64,000 bases of DNA. Source: Ephydatia muelleri. Lineage: Eukaryota > Porifera > Demospongiae > Spongillida > Spongillidae. Below the pieces are notes generated by a model, which saw only the letters and a list, made by a program, of their open reading frames with translations, did not search any database and was not told the origin of the DNA. The translations under genes were made by a program, and so were the position numbers. The first letter of the stretch is position 1; each line of letters starts with the position of its first letter. This document shows, piece after piece, positions 1 to 29,076 of this stretch. The DNA is taken from assembly GCA_013339895.1 (NCBI GenBank), contig JABACO010000023.1, forward strand, positions 5,990,061-6,054,060. Direction: 5' to 3'.

Positions 1-1413
1 CTATGCTTATCATAAGCAATGCAATCCCATTGCATTACACAACTAAGCTTATCATAAGCAATTTAATTCCAATTTATTGCTAATTTATTTCTATTGCTTT
101 AAACATATTTGTGCAATGATAAGCTAGTTGTGCAATGCATTGGGATTGCATTGCTTTTGATAAGCATAGTTGTGCAATGCAATAGAATTAAATGATAAAT
201 GCATTCTATTGCATTGCTAATGATAAGCATGGTTGTGCAATGCAATAGATGTATATATTGATGTATTATATTGCATTGCTTATGATAAGCATAATTGTGC
301 AATGTATATGGATTGCATTGATTATGACAATCATACTGATTAGTGCATTATACTATTGCATTGCTTATGATAAGAATAATGTGCAATGTATTGGGATTGC
401 AATGCTTTATGATAAGGATAGTGGTGCAATGCATTGGGATTGAATTGCTTATGATAAGCGTAGTTGTGCAATTCATTGGGATTGCATTCCTTATGATAAG
501 CATTGTTGTGCAATGCAATAGAATTAATTGATAAATGCATTATTTTGCATTGCTTATGAAAAGCATTGTGGTGCAATGCATTGGGATTGCATTGCTTATG
601 ATAAGCATAGTCGTGCAATGAAATAGAATAAAATGATAAATGCATTATATTGCACTGCTTGTGATAAGCATGGTTGTGCAATGTATTGGAATAGCATTGC
701 TTATGTTAAGCACAGTTGTGCAATGCATTCGGATTGCATTGCTTATTATTAGCATAGTGATTAATGCATTTTATTCATTCGCGTATGATAAGAATAGATG
801 TGCAATGCATTGGGATTGCATTGCTTATGATAAGCATAGTGGTGCAATACAATAGAAATGAATTAGCAATGCATTGGAATTACGATAAGCATCGTTGTGC
901 AATGCATTGATTTTGCATTGCATATGATAAGCATCGAGATAAATGCATTACATTGCATTGCTAATGATAAGCATAATTATGCAATGCATTGGTATTTTAT
1001 TGCTTATGATAAGCACAGTTGTGCAATGCATTGGGATTGCATTGATTATGATATGCATAGTTGTGCAATGGATTGGGATTGCATTGCTTATGATAAGCAT
1101 AGTGATTAATGCATTATAATGCATTGCTTATGATAAGAATAGATGTGCAATGCATTGGGATTGCATTGCTTATGATAAGCATAGTAATGCAATGTATTGG
1201 GATTGCATTGCTTATTAAGGATAAGCATAGTAATGCAATGCATTGGGATTGCATTGCTTATGATAAGCATAGTGGTGCAATGCAATAGAAATAAATTAAC
1301 AATGCATTGAAATTAAATTGCTTATGTTTAGCATAGTTTCGCAATGCATTGAGATTCCATTGATTATAATAAGCATAGTGATTAATGCCTTAAATTGCAT
1401 GGCTCATGATAAG

Positions 1414-1740
1414 AATAGATGTGCAGTGCATTGGGATTGAATTGCTTATGTTTGTGCAATGCATTGGGATTGCATTGCTTGTGATAAGCATAGTTGTTAT
1501 TGCTTTAGGATTGCATTGCTTATGATAAGCAATGCTGTGCATTGCAATAGAATTACATGATTAATTCATTACATTGCATTGCTTAAGATAAGTATCGTTG
1601 TGCAATGCAATTAAATTAAATTGCTTATCATAAGCATGTTGTGCAACATATCCCATGGGATTGCATTGCTTATGATAAGCATAGTGGTGCAATGCATTGG
1701 GATTGCATTGCTTATGATAAGCATAGTGGTGCAATTCAAT
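1414..1740 (+). repeat. Higher-order satellite block, copy 1
   Basis: This block of variant units recurs almost unchanged at about 2400-2690. Both copies share rare variants in the same order: GTTATTGCTTTAGG, AAGCAATGCTGTGCATTG, AAGATAAGTATC and CATATCCCATGGG. Shared private variants show that a multi-unit segment was duplicated, not single units. Confidence 0.8.
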
Positions 1741-1852
1741 AGAAATAAATTAGCAATGCATTGGAATTAAATTGCTAATGCATTGGAATTTAATTGCTTA
1801 TGATAAGCATAGTTGCGCAATGCATTGATTTTGCATTGCTTACCAATATTGA

Positions 1853-2032
1853 AATTGGAAAAACCTCAAACTAGGTAATCGCTGGCAAATTAAAAAAAAA
1901 TTAATCGCCAAAATCGATTGTATGTTTCTAATAACCGGTTTGCAAGTTGCTATAAATCTGAAAAATCGATTAGACTTTTTTTCATAGTCGAAATAATCGA
2001 TTTTAATTTTTTAAAAAGGTTACACACCCTAG
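1853..2032. repeat. Unique insertion interrupting the satellite
   Basis: About 180 bp of non-satellite, very AT-rich DNA splits the array. It contains several AATCGATT-type words (AAAATCGATT, AAATCGATTAG, AATAATCGATTTT). No coding potential is seen. A short non-autonomous transposon is likely, but clear terminal repeats or a target duplication were not found. Confidence 0.5.
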
Positions 2033-2228
2033 TACATGATAAGCATACTGATTAATGCATCATATTGCATTAGGCGCTTATGCTAATAGATGTGCAATGC
2101 ATTGCTTATGATAAGCAGATATGTGCAATGCATTGGGATTGCATAGCTTATGATAATCATGTTTGTGCAATGCATTGGGATTGCATTGCTTATGATAAGC
2201 ATAGTTGTTTAATGCAATAGAAAAAATT

Positions 2229-2853
2229 AGCAATGCATTGGAGTTAAATTGCTTATGATAAGCATAGTTGTGCAATGCATTGGAATTGCATTATGATAAG
2301 CATGTTGTGCAATGCAATAGAAGTATATGATTTTTGTATTATATTGCATTGCTTATGATAAGCATAGTTGTGCAATGCAATATAATATATTGATAAGAAT
2401 AGATGTGCAGTGCATTGGGATTGAATTGCTTATGTTTGTGCAATGCATTGGGAATGCATTGCTTGTGATAAGCATAGTTGTTATTGCTTTAGGATTGCAT
2501 TGCTTATGATAAGCAATGCTGTGCATTGCAATAGAATTACATGATTAATGCATTACATTGCATTGCTTAAGATAAGTATCATTGTGCAATGCAATTGAAT
2601 TAAATTGTTTATCATAAGCATGTTGTGCATCATATCCCATGGGATTGCATTGCTTATGATAAGCATAGTGGTGCAATTCAATAGAAATAAATTAGCAATG
2701 CATTGGAGTTAAATTGCTTATGATAAGCATAGTTGTGCAATGCATTGGGATTGCATTATGATAAGCATGTTGTGCAATGCAATAGAAGTATATGATTGAT
2801 GTATTATATTGCATTGCTTATGATAAGCATAGTTGTGCAATGCAATATAATAT
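2229..2853 (+). repeat. Higher-order satellite duplication, ~459-bp period
   Basis: The segment 2229-2393 (beginning ATTAGCAATGCATTGGAGTT and running through AATAGAAGTATATGATT) recurs at about 2688-2853, an offset of about 459 bp. Between them sits the second copy of the block first seen at 1414-1740. This is the pattern expected from unequal exchange within the array. Confidence 0.75.
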
Positions 2854-2970
2854 ATTGCGTTGTGCAATGCAGTATAATATATTGCATTGTGCAATGCAAT
2901 ATAATATATTGCATTGTGCAATGCAATATAATATATTGCATTGTGCAATGCAATATAATATATTGCATTG
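2838..2970 (+). repeat. 27-bp tandem sub-array
   Basis: About five tandem copies of a 27-bp unit (TGCATTGTGCAATGCAATAT followed by AATATAT) occur here, nearly identical to each other. The 27-bp period is a multiple of three, which keeps all frames open. The low divergence suggests a recent local expansion inside the older satellite. Confidence 0.9.
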
Positions 2971-3911
2971 CTGATGATAAGAATAGTTGTGCAATGTATA
3001 TGGATTGTATTGCTTATGATAAGCATAGTTGTGCTACTATTGTTGATAAGCGTACTTGTGCAATGCTTTGGGATTGCATTGCTTATAAACTTAATTGTGC
3101 AATGCATTAGAAATAAATTAGCAATGCATTGAAATTAAATTGTTTATGATAAGCAGAGTTGTTCAATGCATTGGGAATGCATTGCTTTTGAAAAACATAT
3201 TTGTGCAATGCATTAGGATTGCATTGCTTGAGATAAGCATTGTTGTGCAATGCATTGGGATTGCATTGCTTATGATAATCATGTTTGTGCAATGCATTGG
3301 GATTGCATTGCTTACGATAAGCATAGTTGTGCAATGCAATAGAATGTAAGCATTATAAATGCATAATATTGCATTGCTTGATAAGAATGGTTGTGCAATG
3401 CATTGGGATTATGATAAGCAAAGTTGTGTAATGCATTGGGATTGCATTGTTTATGATTGCAATTTTTGATGACACTTAATAAAATGTATTTTTGATCGAG
3501 AGGTTTTTCTGTTATTGATCGTTGTGATTAAACAATGTCCATTTTATTTATATTAGTTTATTTGTAAATAATAATATTACAGATAAGTATACATCATCAG
3601 ACATTCAAAACGAAATACTTAAACTTATGTACTACTGATAATCTGTGGTATTCAAACTCGCTTTGACCAGCCTGGATATCAGGTTTATTATAAGCTAGAA
3701 AATCTTCTATTGAAAGCAGCAAATAAAGAAAATTTCGAAGAATTGCAGATCTAAACATACATCAATTGAGACTGTACTGTCCTAAAATCTGCCCAATCCA
3801 ATGGAAGAAATGCTCTACATTGTGTTGTGAAATATCTAAAGGACCTTACACCCATCCAAAGAGTGCTTGTTCACAAAAGTTTGCACATTAGCATAGCTGG
3901 TTTTAGTCCTG

Positions 3912-4022
3912 CCTGAACATGCTACAAGCGAGCGTTCTTTCGGCACGCTGCGAAGAATTAAAAGCTATTTGCGAAGTACTATGACGAAAGTGCGATTGCA
4001 ATGCTATTTCAATAATGACCGA
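3912..4022 (+). pseudogene. hAT transposase dimerisation-domain relic
   Basis: A frame starting near 3912 reads LPEHATSERSFGTLRRIKSY and then a stretch like LRSTMTKVRLQ. This is the signature of the C-terminal dimerisation domain (a run like ERSFSTLRRIKxYLRSTM) of hAT-superfamily transposases. Only about 37 codons are recognisable. There is no upstream catalytic domain and no intact open frame, so it is a dead fragment. Confidence 0.75.
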
Positions 4023-4023
4023 G

Positions 4024-4098
4024 CAATGACCGAAAGCCTCAATTTATAGCAATGACCGAAAGCTTCAATTTATAGTAATGACCGAAAGCCTCAATTTG
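4024..4098 (+). repeat. 26-bp tandem repeat, ~3 copies
   Basis: Three copies of a unit like AATGACCGAAAGCCTCAATT plus TATAG occur in direct tandem, starting near 4024, 4050 and 4076. The first copy starts within a few bases of the end of the hAT relic. Confidence 0.85.
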
Positions 4099-4303
4099 AT
4101 CGATTTTGGTAACAATTTTTTTTTTTTTTTTTTTTTTAATTAATTATTTCATATTTTAATATTGATTATTCATAATGGCGGCTACACTTTTTCGTGTCCG
4201 TTGTAATAACTATTACAACCATGCAGAGGAGCCCTGTAGACATCACTATTGTTCTTCCCCTTTGATTACAGTTTGATTGTGCAATGTACAAACGTGCGCG
4301 TAT

Positions 4304-19717
<15,414 letters not shown>

Positions 19718-19856
19718 CACAAGACAGACTTATCAACATAAGAGTTTACCTCAATTCATATCACATTAAAGTTTTATATTTAATACATGTATATACACTG
19801 TTCATTCCATAAATGCTTGTGTCACATTCATATCACATTTCAGAGATACAAAACAC

Positions 19857-21728
19857 TTACTTTATTATAATTGAATTTAACCACTCCAGTCCTGTCAAGT
19901 TTTGTCCTATATTTAGCCAATCCAAACGTAAAAACCAAGCATTTCCTATTCGAGCTTGTTCAATCTTGTTTGCCACTGTTCTGTTCTCTTTTATTGCTAA
20001 AGCATGCCACACGTAATAACTATCACGATACACAGTGTTACAGGTGTGTCTACAAATCACATCAAATGACAACAGTACAACATTCAACCGATGTCTTCCT
20101 GTCCCATATATATCATAGTGAATGTCGTCAATATTCTCTTTTGGACTTAGATTTGTCCATTTCACATCTAATTCATCTAAAACAAGATTGATATTGCCCT
20201 GGTCATCAGTTGTAGGGTACTTAAGAGAACTCATAGATTCCCAGAAGTATTCTGCACAGGTAAAAGAAAAGTAAGACATTCTATGCAGGTATAATTGCAA
20301 CCGTACAGAGTACACAAATAAGATGTTAACAAATATTACAATGATATTGCATTAGTACTAAGAACCGTGACGTGCTATATAATGAAATTAAACTTGTATC
20401 ATAATCATATAATAAATGTTCTATCTTATTGATCTCATGCATACAGACACCCTGCAAAGAATGTAACATTGGGCAATGAGACACATCAATGTATACAAGC
20501 CTAGCAATATAAATATTTTAAGTGACATTGTGAACACACATGCACAGATGTCCACATAATAATGTTCCACAAATAGCAGGATGAACTGCAATCCAATTAG
20601 TAATAAATCTGTTAACAATTTTAGCAACACTTCCTTACGCTATTGTTGCAAATTAATCGATAAACAAACACACTTAGCAGCATACTCTGCACACAACATA
20701 AATCAAAAACCAATTGCAATATGTTATTCTGGTATTTTTCATGAGTAAAAAAAATCCAATATCTTCTTAAAAAATAAATTTATGGTATATGGTTTTGTAT
20801 TAACTGCATACATTGTACTGGTAGGTCTATCTTTATATTCAGAACAGTAATACATATTTTTTTGTCTCTAATTATCCACGTTTGGAATCAATTTACCCAT
20901 TCTGGTGGTGCTCCTTAGCAGTAGAACTCCCGTGTTCAGGGTAACACCCCATTTGTTAAACAGTTGTGATGGCCCTTTTCCAAATGTCCCAATCATATCT
21001 GCAGCCTTGTATTTTTCAAACAGTGGATCAGGATTCTTTAATACTATAGCGTCACAATCGTAATTCACCACATCAAATCCATAATGATTGATAAGTCTAA
21101 GAACTGTTAATCTCACAATGTGCACTTGTGAGAACACTCTGTCAATCTTTGCATCTATTACCATTTCAGGACTCACATAAAGCGATTGGATCTTTCGCTC
21201 TCTAAGGAAGTTGTAAAGTACTTCATCTAAAGATAGCACTACAATATTTTCTAAAGGGGGATTTGCCACCAACATTGCAGCTGCTATCCAGTTCAACAGC
21301 ACATCCTGATGTTCCGCACTCGAAGTTACCATGGAAATTTGGTTTCCAGAAATATTTCTTAAAATTGATCTAAGTTCCGCAGTCCATGGGGAGTGCAACA
21401 AAACAGCGTCCGTTTTGGAGTAATGTGGTTGTGGAAAGTGTAACGATTTTTTGGCCGACACTCGAGAACTAGTCCAACGGGAGTTGCCTTGAAGCTCTTT
21501 TTTACGTTCTAGAAATTGTTCCCATGCAGGTGAAAGGGTAACGCCGAGTTTTCCATCCATCTTCGTGCGTCTGTTATTTAGGAACTTGTTTCCGTTATTT
21601 TGTTCATCCCATTGCAAAGGTGCCACAATTTGCAGAGTACTTGATATCCGATTATTGTAAACAAACGCACAAATCATTCCAACGACAACCAAAAGCCCCA
21701 TAAGAAGATATTTTTTAAGCTTCATCAT
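19857..21728 (-). CDS. GT77-like glycosyltransferase A
   Basis: This is a type II membrane protein with a nucleotide-diphospho-sugar transferase fold (GT77 / PF03407-like), predicted to work in the Golgi. Two exons, 21728-20897 and 20251-19857, join in phase 1 (G then AA) and give 408 residues. After a short basic N-terminus, a membrane anchor spans about residues 7-24 (YLLMGLLVVVGMICAFVY). The core carries LLNWIAAAM, NIVVLSLDE, VLRLINHYGFDVVNYDCD with a DxD motif at 224-226, and a GTFGKGP / LNTGVLLLRS block. Exon 2 adds EYFWESMSS and a C-terminal WFLRLDW region. A frame opens earlier at a GTG, but ATG 21728 is the first plausible start. The gene ends 139 bp from the SENP-like stop, tail to tail, and is paralogous to the gene at 59991-61231. 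The sugar donor and acceptor are not predictable from sequence. Confidence 0.85.
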
Positions 21729-22365
21729 TATAGAGCCACGAGTCACGCAAGCCCTTCGCAGTCACATGAGTGCTATTTATAAATTAAACTCTGACGCGAC
21801 GCCGGGTACGTACGTACATGTACATATTACGACGTAATATGCATGTACTGCATGGTTTAACTTTTGATCAGTTGGCATGAAGTATATCACATGTTGTAAT
21901 TATTATCATACATGTATATGCACCTTCTCTTCGTAACTGTTATTAGCATGCCCAAGTAGGGCTGGGAAGATGTCGCAAAATCAAGTATACTGCAAGAAAC
22001 GTTTATATTAAACGATGACCAACACCCGTATCCATGGTTAATTTAAAAAGTGCTTTAGAATTGTTCAATCTCATCAGTGGTAGGAAGCGTCCCATAGCGG
22101 TATGTAGTGCATGAGCGCAGTCTTGATAAGACTGAGGATATTGGTTCAATCCCAATCTTACCGATCCCCACCGTGCTAAGATTAAGAAAAACTAAGTGTC
22201 TGGAATGCCGTCTTCTCCCGTTTTCTCCGCCGAGCGAGAAGGGGCGTGACCTACTATCTGTGCGAATTCATCATTATCGACAAATTATGCGCGCACCGTA
22301 ACAGTGTGCCCCGCCTCCTTGGTAGTAGTAATGGCATAGATGGCATCAAAGCAGCAGAGGTTCCT
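21729..22365. promoter_or_regulatory. Divergent intergenic region GT-A / HUNK
   Basis: These 637 bp separate two start codons facing away from each other, so both promoters should lie here. The segment 21800-21850 is rich in self-complementary words (TACGTACGTACATGTACAT and ATTACGACGTAAT). An open frame continues upstream of the chosen HUNK ATG without an ATG, so part of this may be HUNK 5' UTR. No TATA box is convincing. Confidence 0.45.
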
Positions 22366-25292
<2,927 letters not shown>

Positions 25293-25379
25293 TGAAGTAT
25301 ATATGTTCATTCAAATGTATTACATTATGTTTGTACTCTGTGACATGTTCATTTACACATCTAGTAAAATGCAAAGTGA

Positions 25380-28300
25380 TCATATTCCTTTGTCCTTCTG
25401 TAACCTAGCAGAATATGTTCTGGACACAGTATTCCAGGATTCCATGTACCTCTCCATGCACATACCAAGACATTTCTGTAAGAAAACAAAAATGAATAAG
25501 TTAGTAAATTTACTAACAAAACATCCAATGGAAGGAACACGAAATATGGCCTGATTATACCTTTGCAATTGCCCAGTGCATTTGTGATGTTCACACAATA
25601 GCACACACACACACACTTGAAAGACACACACTGAGAAACAGAGATGTTTCACCTCCTGGGGCACTGTTGATTGTGTCCTCATACACGAGATGCATACAAG
25701 GTTGCAGGTTACTTTGCCTCCTCCTTTCCCATAAGCTTCATGGTTGGATGCAAATAGACAGTCTCACAGATATTGAGCTTCTATTGTCAGAGTTTTCATT
25801 CACCACCTTTTAACGCGCATTCCCAAATGTCTCTTATAAGATGTTTGGATTAAAAATCCACCAAATCGGTAATACTGCTTGTAATATTTGAAGAAAAGAA
25901 AAAAACTACTAAGACACATTTGCTCATGAATTAGGAATGTATGAAAAAATTTTTTCCAGGGGCTTTTTTGGATTTTCATTTTTCTAATAATAATGTGCTA
26001 ATAAAACATAAACAATTTCTACATTTAGTGTATAGTCCTGACTTGCAAATTTATTACATGTAGGCACAGCATGTAATGACCAGCAATGCAATTAAAATGC
26101 TACAGAAATAATATTTTCAAAATGCATGAGTAAGATAGTTTGTATTTGTGTGTGAAATATGAACAAAAAGTGAATGTAGTAGTAACATACCAACTGTATG
26201 TGTCCAATTACAGGATGACACTTATAACAGCTTTTAACATAACATACCACAATTACTTACAGTTTCTTTGGTATCCAATTCGGCACTTGGGTAACTGATG
26301 CATTTTCTAAAACACTTATCTGCCATTTTCTAGATAAATCAATTAAGAAAGAAAGGTTGAAGAAAAATGACAACTATAAACATAAGAATGAAGACCAAGC
26401 AAAACAACACTACTGAACCCAAATCATATCAATGAAAATGTGGGTGACTCCATCAATACTGTGAGATCAATATGAAGTATTGAACAGAAATCCTTTTAAT
26501 GTGTTGAAGAAGTAAAAAAGAATAGCCGCTAGCAGAGTTGTGTGTCTGTCCAGAATTACTGCACTGTGCAAGATGATTACGAATGAGTGTAACACTTTTC
26601 AATGGTTCGAATACATACTAGAAATTTCATTCAAAATTTTTAGTACACAAATATATCACACCACAATACAATTAACAACTTGCAGCAAATGTTGATTGAA
26701 CAGTAATGAAAATGATATACTATACATTATGAAATTCAATCCAATTTATAGAATTTATAACAACAATTAACATTTTAAACTCGTGATTGAGGTTAGTGGA
26801 TTGAATTAAACCCATTTGTGCCTATACATTTTATGCAATATTCAATCACAATTTCAACTGATTTTAAAATAATTCAATATTCAATCACAATTTCAATTGA
26901 TTTTAAATGGCCTTGACCATATACAGTTCCTAGTTTTCTTTACAACAACTAATCCTTACATTGCAGTTATTAAATGTAATAACTAACAACGGTTTTAAGT
27001 CAGTCTTAACAACATAACGAATGCTAAATTTTTATTATGGGTATCCTTTTTGCACCAATCAGTATGGTACATTTGGTGCTTTGGTAAGAACTGTTGGGGA
27101 TTGGTTCGATTTTGAGGTGACTCACGGTTCGCAATATTTAGTTAGACTTGATGGTTCCATTTTATAAGGTAGTATGATTTTGTTTCAGCATAAAAAAACT
27201 AATCAAAAGGCAAAAATTGAATCCATTTTTAAATTTCTCTGTACATCATAATAAAACTGTGGCTATGTTTCATGATTTTTGAGCCTGTACTGATGCCGTT
27301 AAGTGTTGCAAATAACTAGATTTCTGATAAACTCAAATATAATCTAAAATAGCCACAGTTTTATGACGATATATGGAGAAGTAATTTTTGAGCTTATCAG
27401 CTATCTAATTATATGATCTCAGTTGTTCTACATTTAGAACACCTATGGCATAAGATCATGAAACATAGCCCTGGGTTTACTGTGATAAACATAGAATTCC
27501 AAAACATGTGGTGGGGTATAAAAGGGTAATTTTAACCTCAAGTCAAACTAAATTCGAAATCTTGCGACACCTAATAAATTCGTGGATTGCGACCAATTTC
27601 TCCAACTGTTGATTACTAAGTAATCAAACTTACCACACAAATGTCTAGGCTACCCATATAATATATTTGAACTCTTAATTACATTCCTTACAGGAGCTAC
27701 GTTATAAACTCTGGTGTCAAGCTATAACCATTGTCTGCTTACATTTGATGACTACTATGTAATAATTAATTGTTGTAAATATATGATGGCTGTGAAAATC
27801 CAAACTCCATCAATATAGCATAAACAGTTGAAACGTTACAAATGAAATGGCAAAAACATTTTCTACACTGTAACTGTTAGCCTTTTAAAAGTACACTGTA
27901 CTGTTAGCCCCATTTAGCTCTAGAGTACCAAATGTATCTAACCAGCAGAGAGTTATATATATTTCCTTGTTAACTGACACAACTGAAACTGCAAGTTTGT
28001 TATAGATCAGAAGTGACAACCAGCAAATTGGACTGCGTATGCGATATCACACAACAGTTTTATTATTCACGTGATATAACCGTCACTGTCAAGACAAATC
28101 ATTCAAACTACACTTAAACAACACTTTTCCCAGCAAACAAATCTTGGCCTAGAAGGCAAGATTTTGGCGGCCATAACCTTCGATACTAATAAAACTGAAA
28201 CCAAGACACCTACGTAATAGAGATTGATACATAAGTGATATGCACATTTTAGCTATGGGTGATATTAATTTCATCACCACGTGCATTTCTGTCTATTAGT

Positions 28301-28741
28301 TATGTCTAAAAAACAAGAAAAAGCACATTTTGAATAAAACCCCATCTATCTCAGGGAAGGAGGTGGGTTTGGAGATGACATTTATACCACCGATAGCTAA
28401 AATGGACATCTTGATCATATAAATTTCAATCATACAGATGTTTTGGTTTCAGTTGTATTCAGATCCAAGATTATGGCCGCCAAAATCTTACCTTCTTGGC
28501 CAAGATCTTTGCTGGGTTTGCTAGCCATATATTTTATAAGGCGCTTTTAGTCTTTTCCGTCCTTGGCAGTTGATAGCTCTGGGGTTTAGTTTAGTAATAC
28601 AACTTTAAAAGAACATTAGACAATTACCTGCATGAGTTCCTGCGCTATGGCAACAGCAATTTGACTGCGTACTTGGTCCATTACTTGCTCTTTTTGTTGC
28701 ATAGATGCATGACCGCCTCCAAAACTCGAGTAATCACCCAT
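25380..28741 (-). CDS. TIMM13: Mitochondrial chaperone Tim13
   Basis: This small TIM chaperone of the mitochondrial intermembrane space pairs with Tim8 to carry hydrophobic inner-membrane proteins. Three exons, 28741-28628, 26329-26261 and 25475-25380, are all phase 0 and give 92 residues, the usual family length. The twin CX3C motif is complete: CFRKC (44-48) and CLGMC (63-67), 14 residues apart. MDQVRSQIAVAIAQELMQ precedes it and RYMESWNTVSRTYSARLQ follows. The small exons are spread over 3.4 kb because intron 1 (2.3 kb) holds foldback repeats. The start lies 335 bp from the divergent GDAP2 start, so the two may share a promoter region. Confidence 0.95.
26838..26907 (+). repeat. Short tandem duplication
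   Basis: ATTCAATCACAATTTCAACT followed by GATTTTAAA occurs twice in tandem with one base changed. It is intronic in TIMM13. Confidence 0.8.
27241..27470. repeat. Complex foldback in TIMM13 intron 1
   Basis: ATAAAACTGTGGCTAT (about 27251) is the complement of ATAGCCACAGTTTTAT (about 27350). The overlapping GGCTATGTTTCATGA is the complement of TCATGAAACATAGCC (about 27456). One left segment can therefore pair with either of two right segments, giving alternative hairpins. A rearranged MITE is likely. Confidence 0.7.
28129..28516. repeat. 388-bp foldback MITE
   Basis: The ends are CCCAGCAAACAAATCTTGGC and its complement, which reads GCCAAGATCTTTGCTGGG at the right. Pairing continues inward through GCAAGATTTTGGCGGCCATA to an interior that still matches as an imperfect inverted repeat (for example ATTTTAGCTAT with ATAGCTAAAAT). 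Nearly the whole element folds on itself. It lies in TIMM13 intron 1, 112 bp from the exon 1 donor. Confidence 0.85.
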
Positions 28742-29076
28742 TACGCTACGTAAACATAACAGAAAGGAGTGGCAAATAATGCTTTATGCAAAATACTAAC
28801 AATGCAGCTACTAGTAAGTCTAATGTGCGGATGCGTACATTTGAATCATCCATACATGGCAAGTTTATCATCAGCAAATTATACGCATACTTTTAGGCTT
28901 ATTATTTGGCTGGGGGACAACAACGACAAACACGCAAATGCTGTTTGTGCGTGCAGCTGATAGTCAAACCTTTACCCTCTAGCTCTCTTGATTAGTATAT
29001 AAAGCAAAATATTCTTTTTATTAAATTTCGGGCTCGCAGCACGTGAGAGAAATAACTTAAACTAAACACTACAAGT
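28742..29076. promoter_or_regulatory. Putative bidirectional promoter TIMM13/GDAP2
   Basis: These 335 bp lie between two start codons that point away from each other. The compact spacing implies that both promoters overlap here. No classical TATA box at a useful distance is convincing for either side. Confidence 0.5.

Larger units (their letters stand above)
1..3455. repeat. Satellite array of ~40-bp unit
   Basis: The stretch is a degenerate tandem array. The usual unit combines a CAATGCATTG palindrome, the words GGGATTGCATTGC, a near-palindrome GCTTATGATAAGC and a link AGTTGTG or AGTGGTG. Copies differ by point changes, small deletions and swapped variant units (for example AATAGAA and GTGATTAATGCATT). 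Reading frames on both strands are by-products of the repeat and show no real gene. The array breaks at 1853-2032 and ends near 3455, about 850 bp upstream of the SENP-like start codon. It runs off the left edge of the window, so its full size is unknown. Confidence 0.95.
3456..4303. other. 5' flank of the SENP-like gene
   Basis: This interval lies between the satellite and the first SENP-like start codon. It holds a hAT transposase relic (3912-4022), a 26-bp tandem repeat (4024-4098) and a T-run of about 21 at 4118-4138. The gene's promoter should lie between about 4140 and 4303, but no TATA box or other core element is convincing. Confidence 0.6.

Noticed and set aside
99-3349. Many open frames of 60-129 codons on both strands in the satellite
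   Set aside because: They translate the repeat unit (motifs such as IALLMISIVVQC or YHKQCNPNAL over and over), in several frames at once, with no domain, splice context or start signal.
1-3455. CRISPR-like array
   Set aside because: The repeats are directly adjacent and degenerate with no unique spacers, and the window is eukaryotic.
22107-22365. Upstream in-frame extension of HUNK
   Set aside because: The frame stays open upstream but has no ATG and no family likeness, so the first ATG at 22366 was used.
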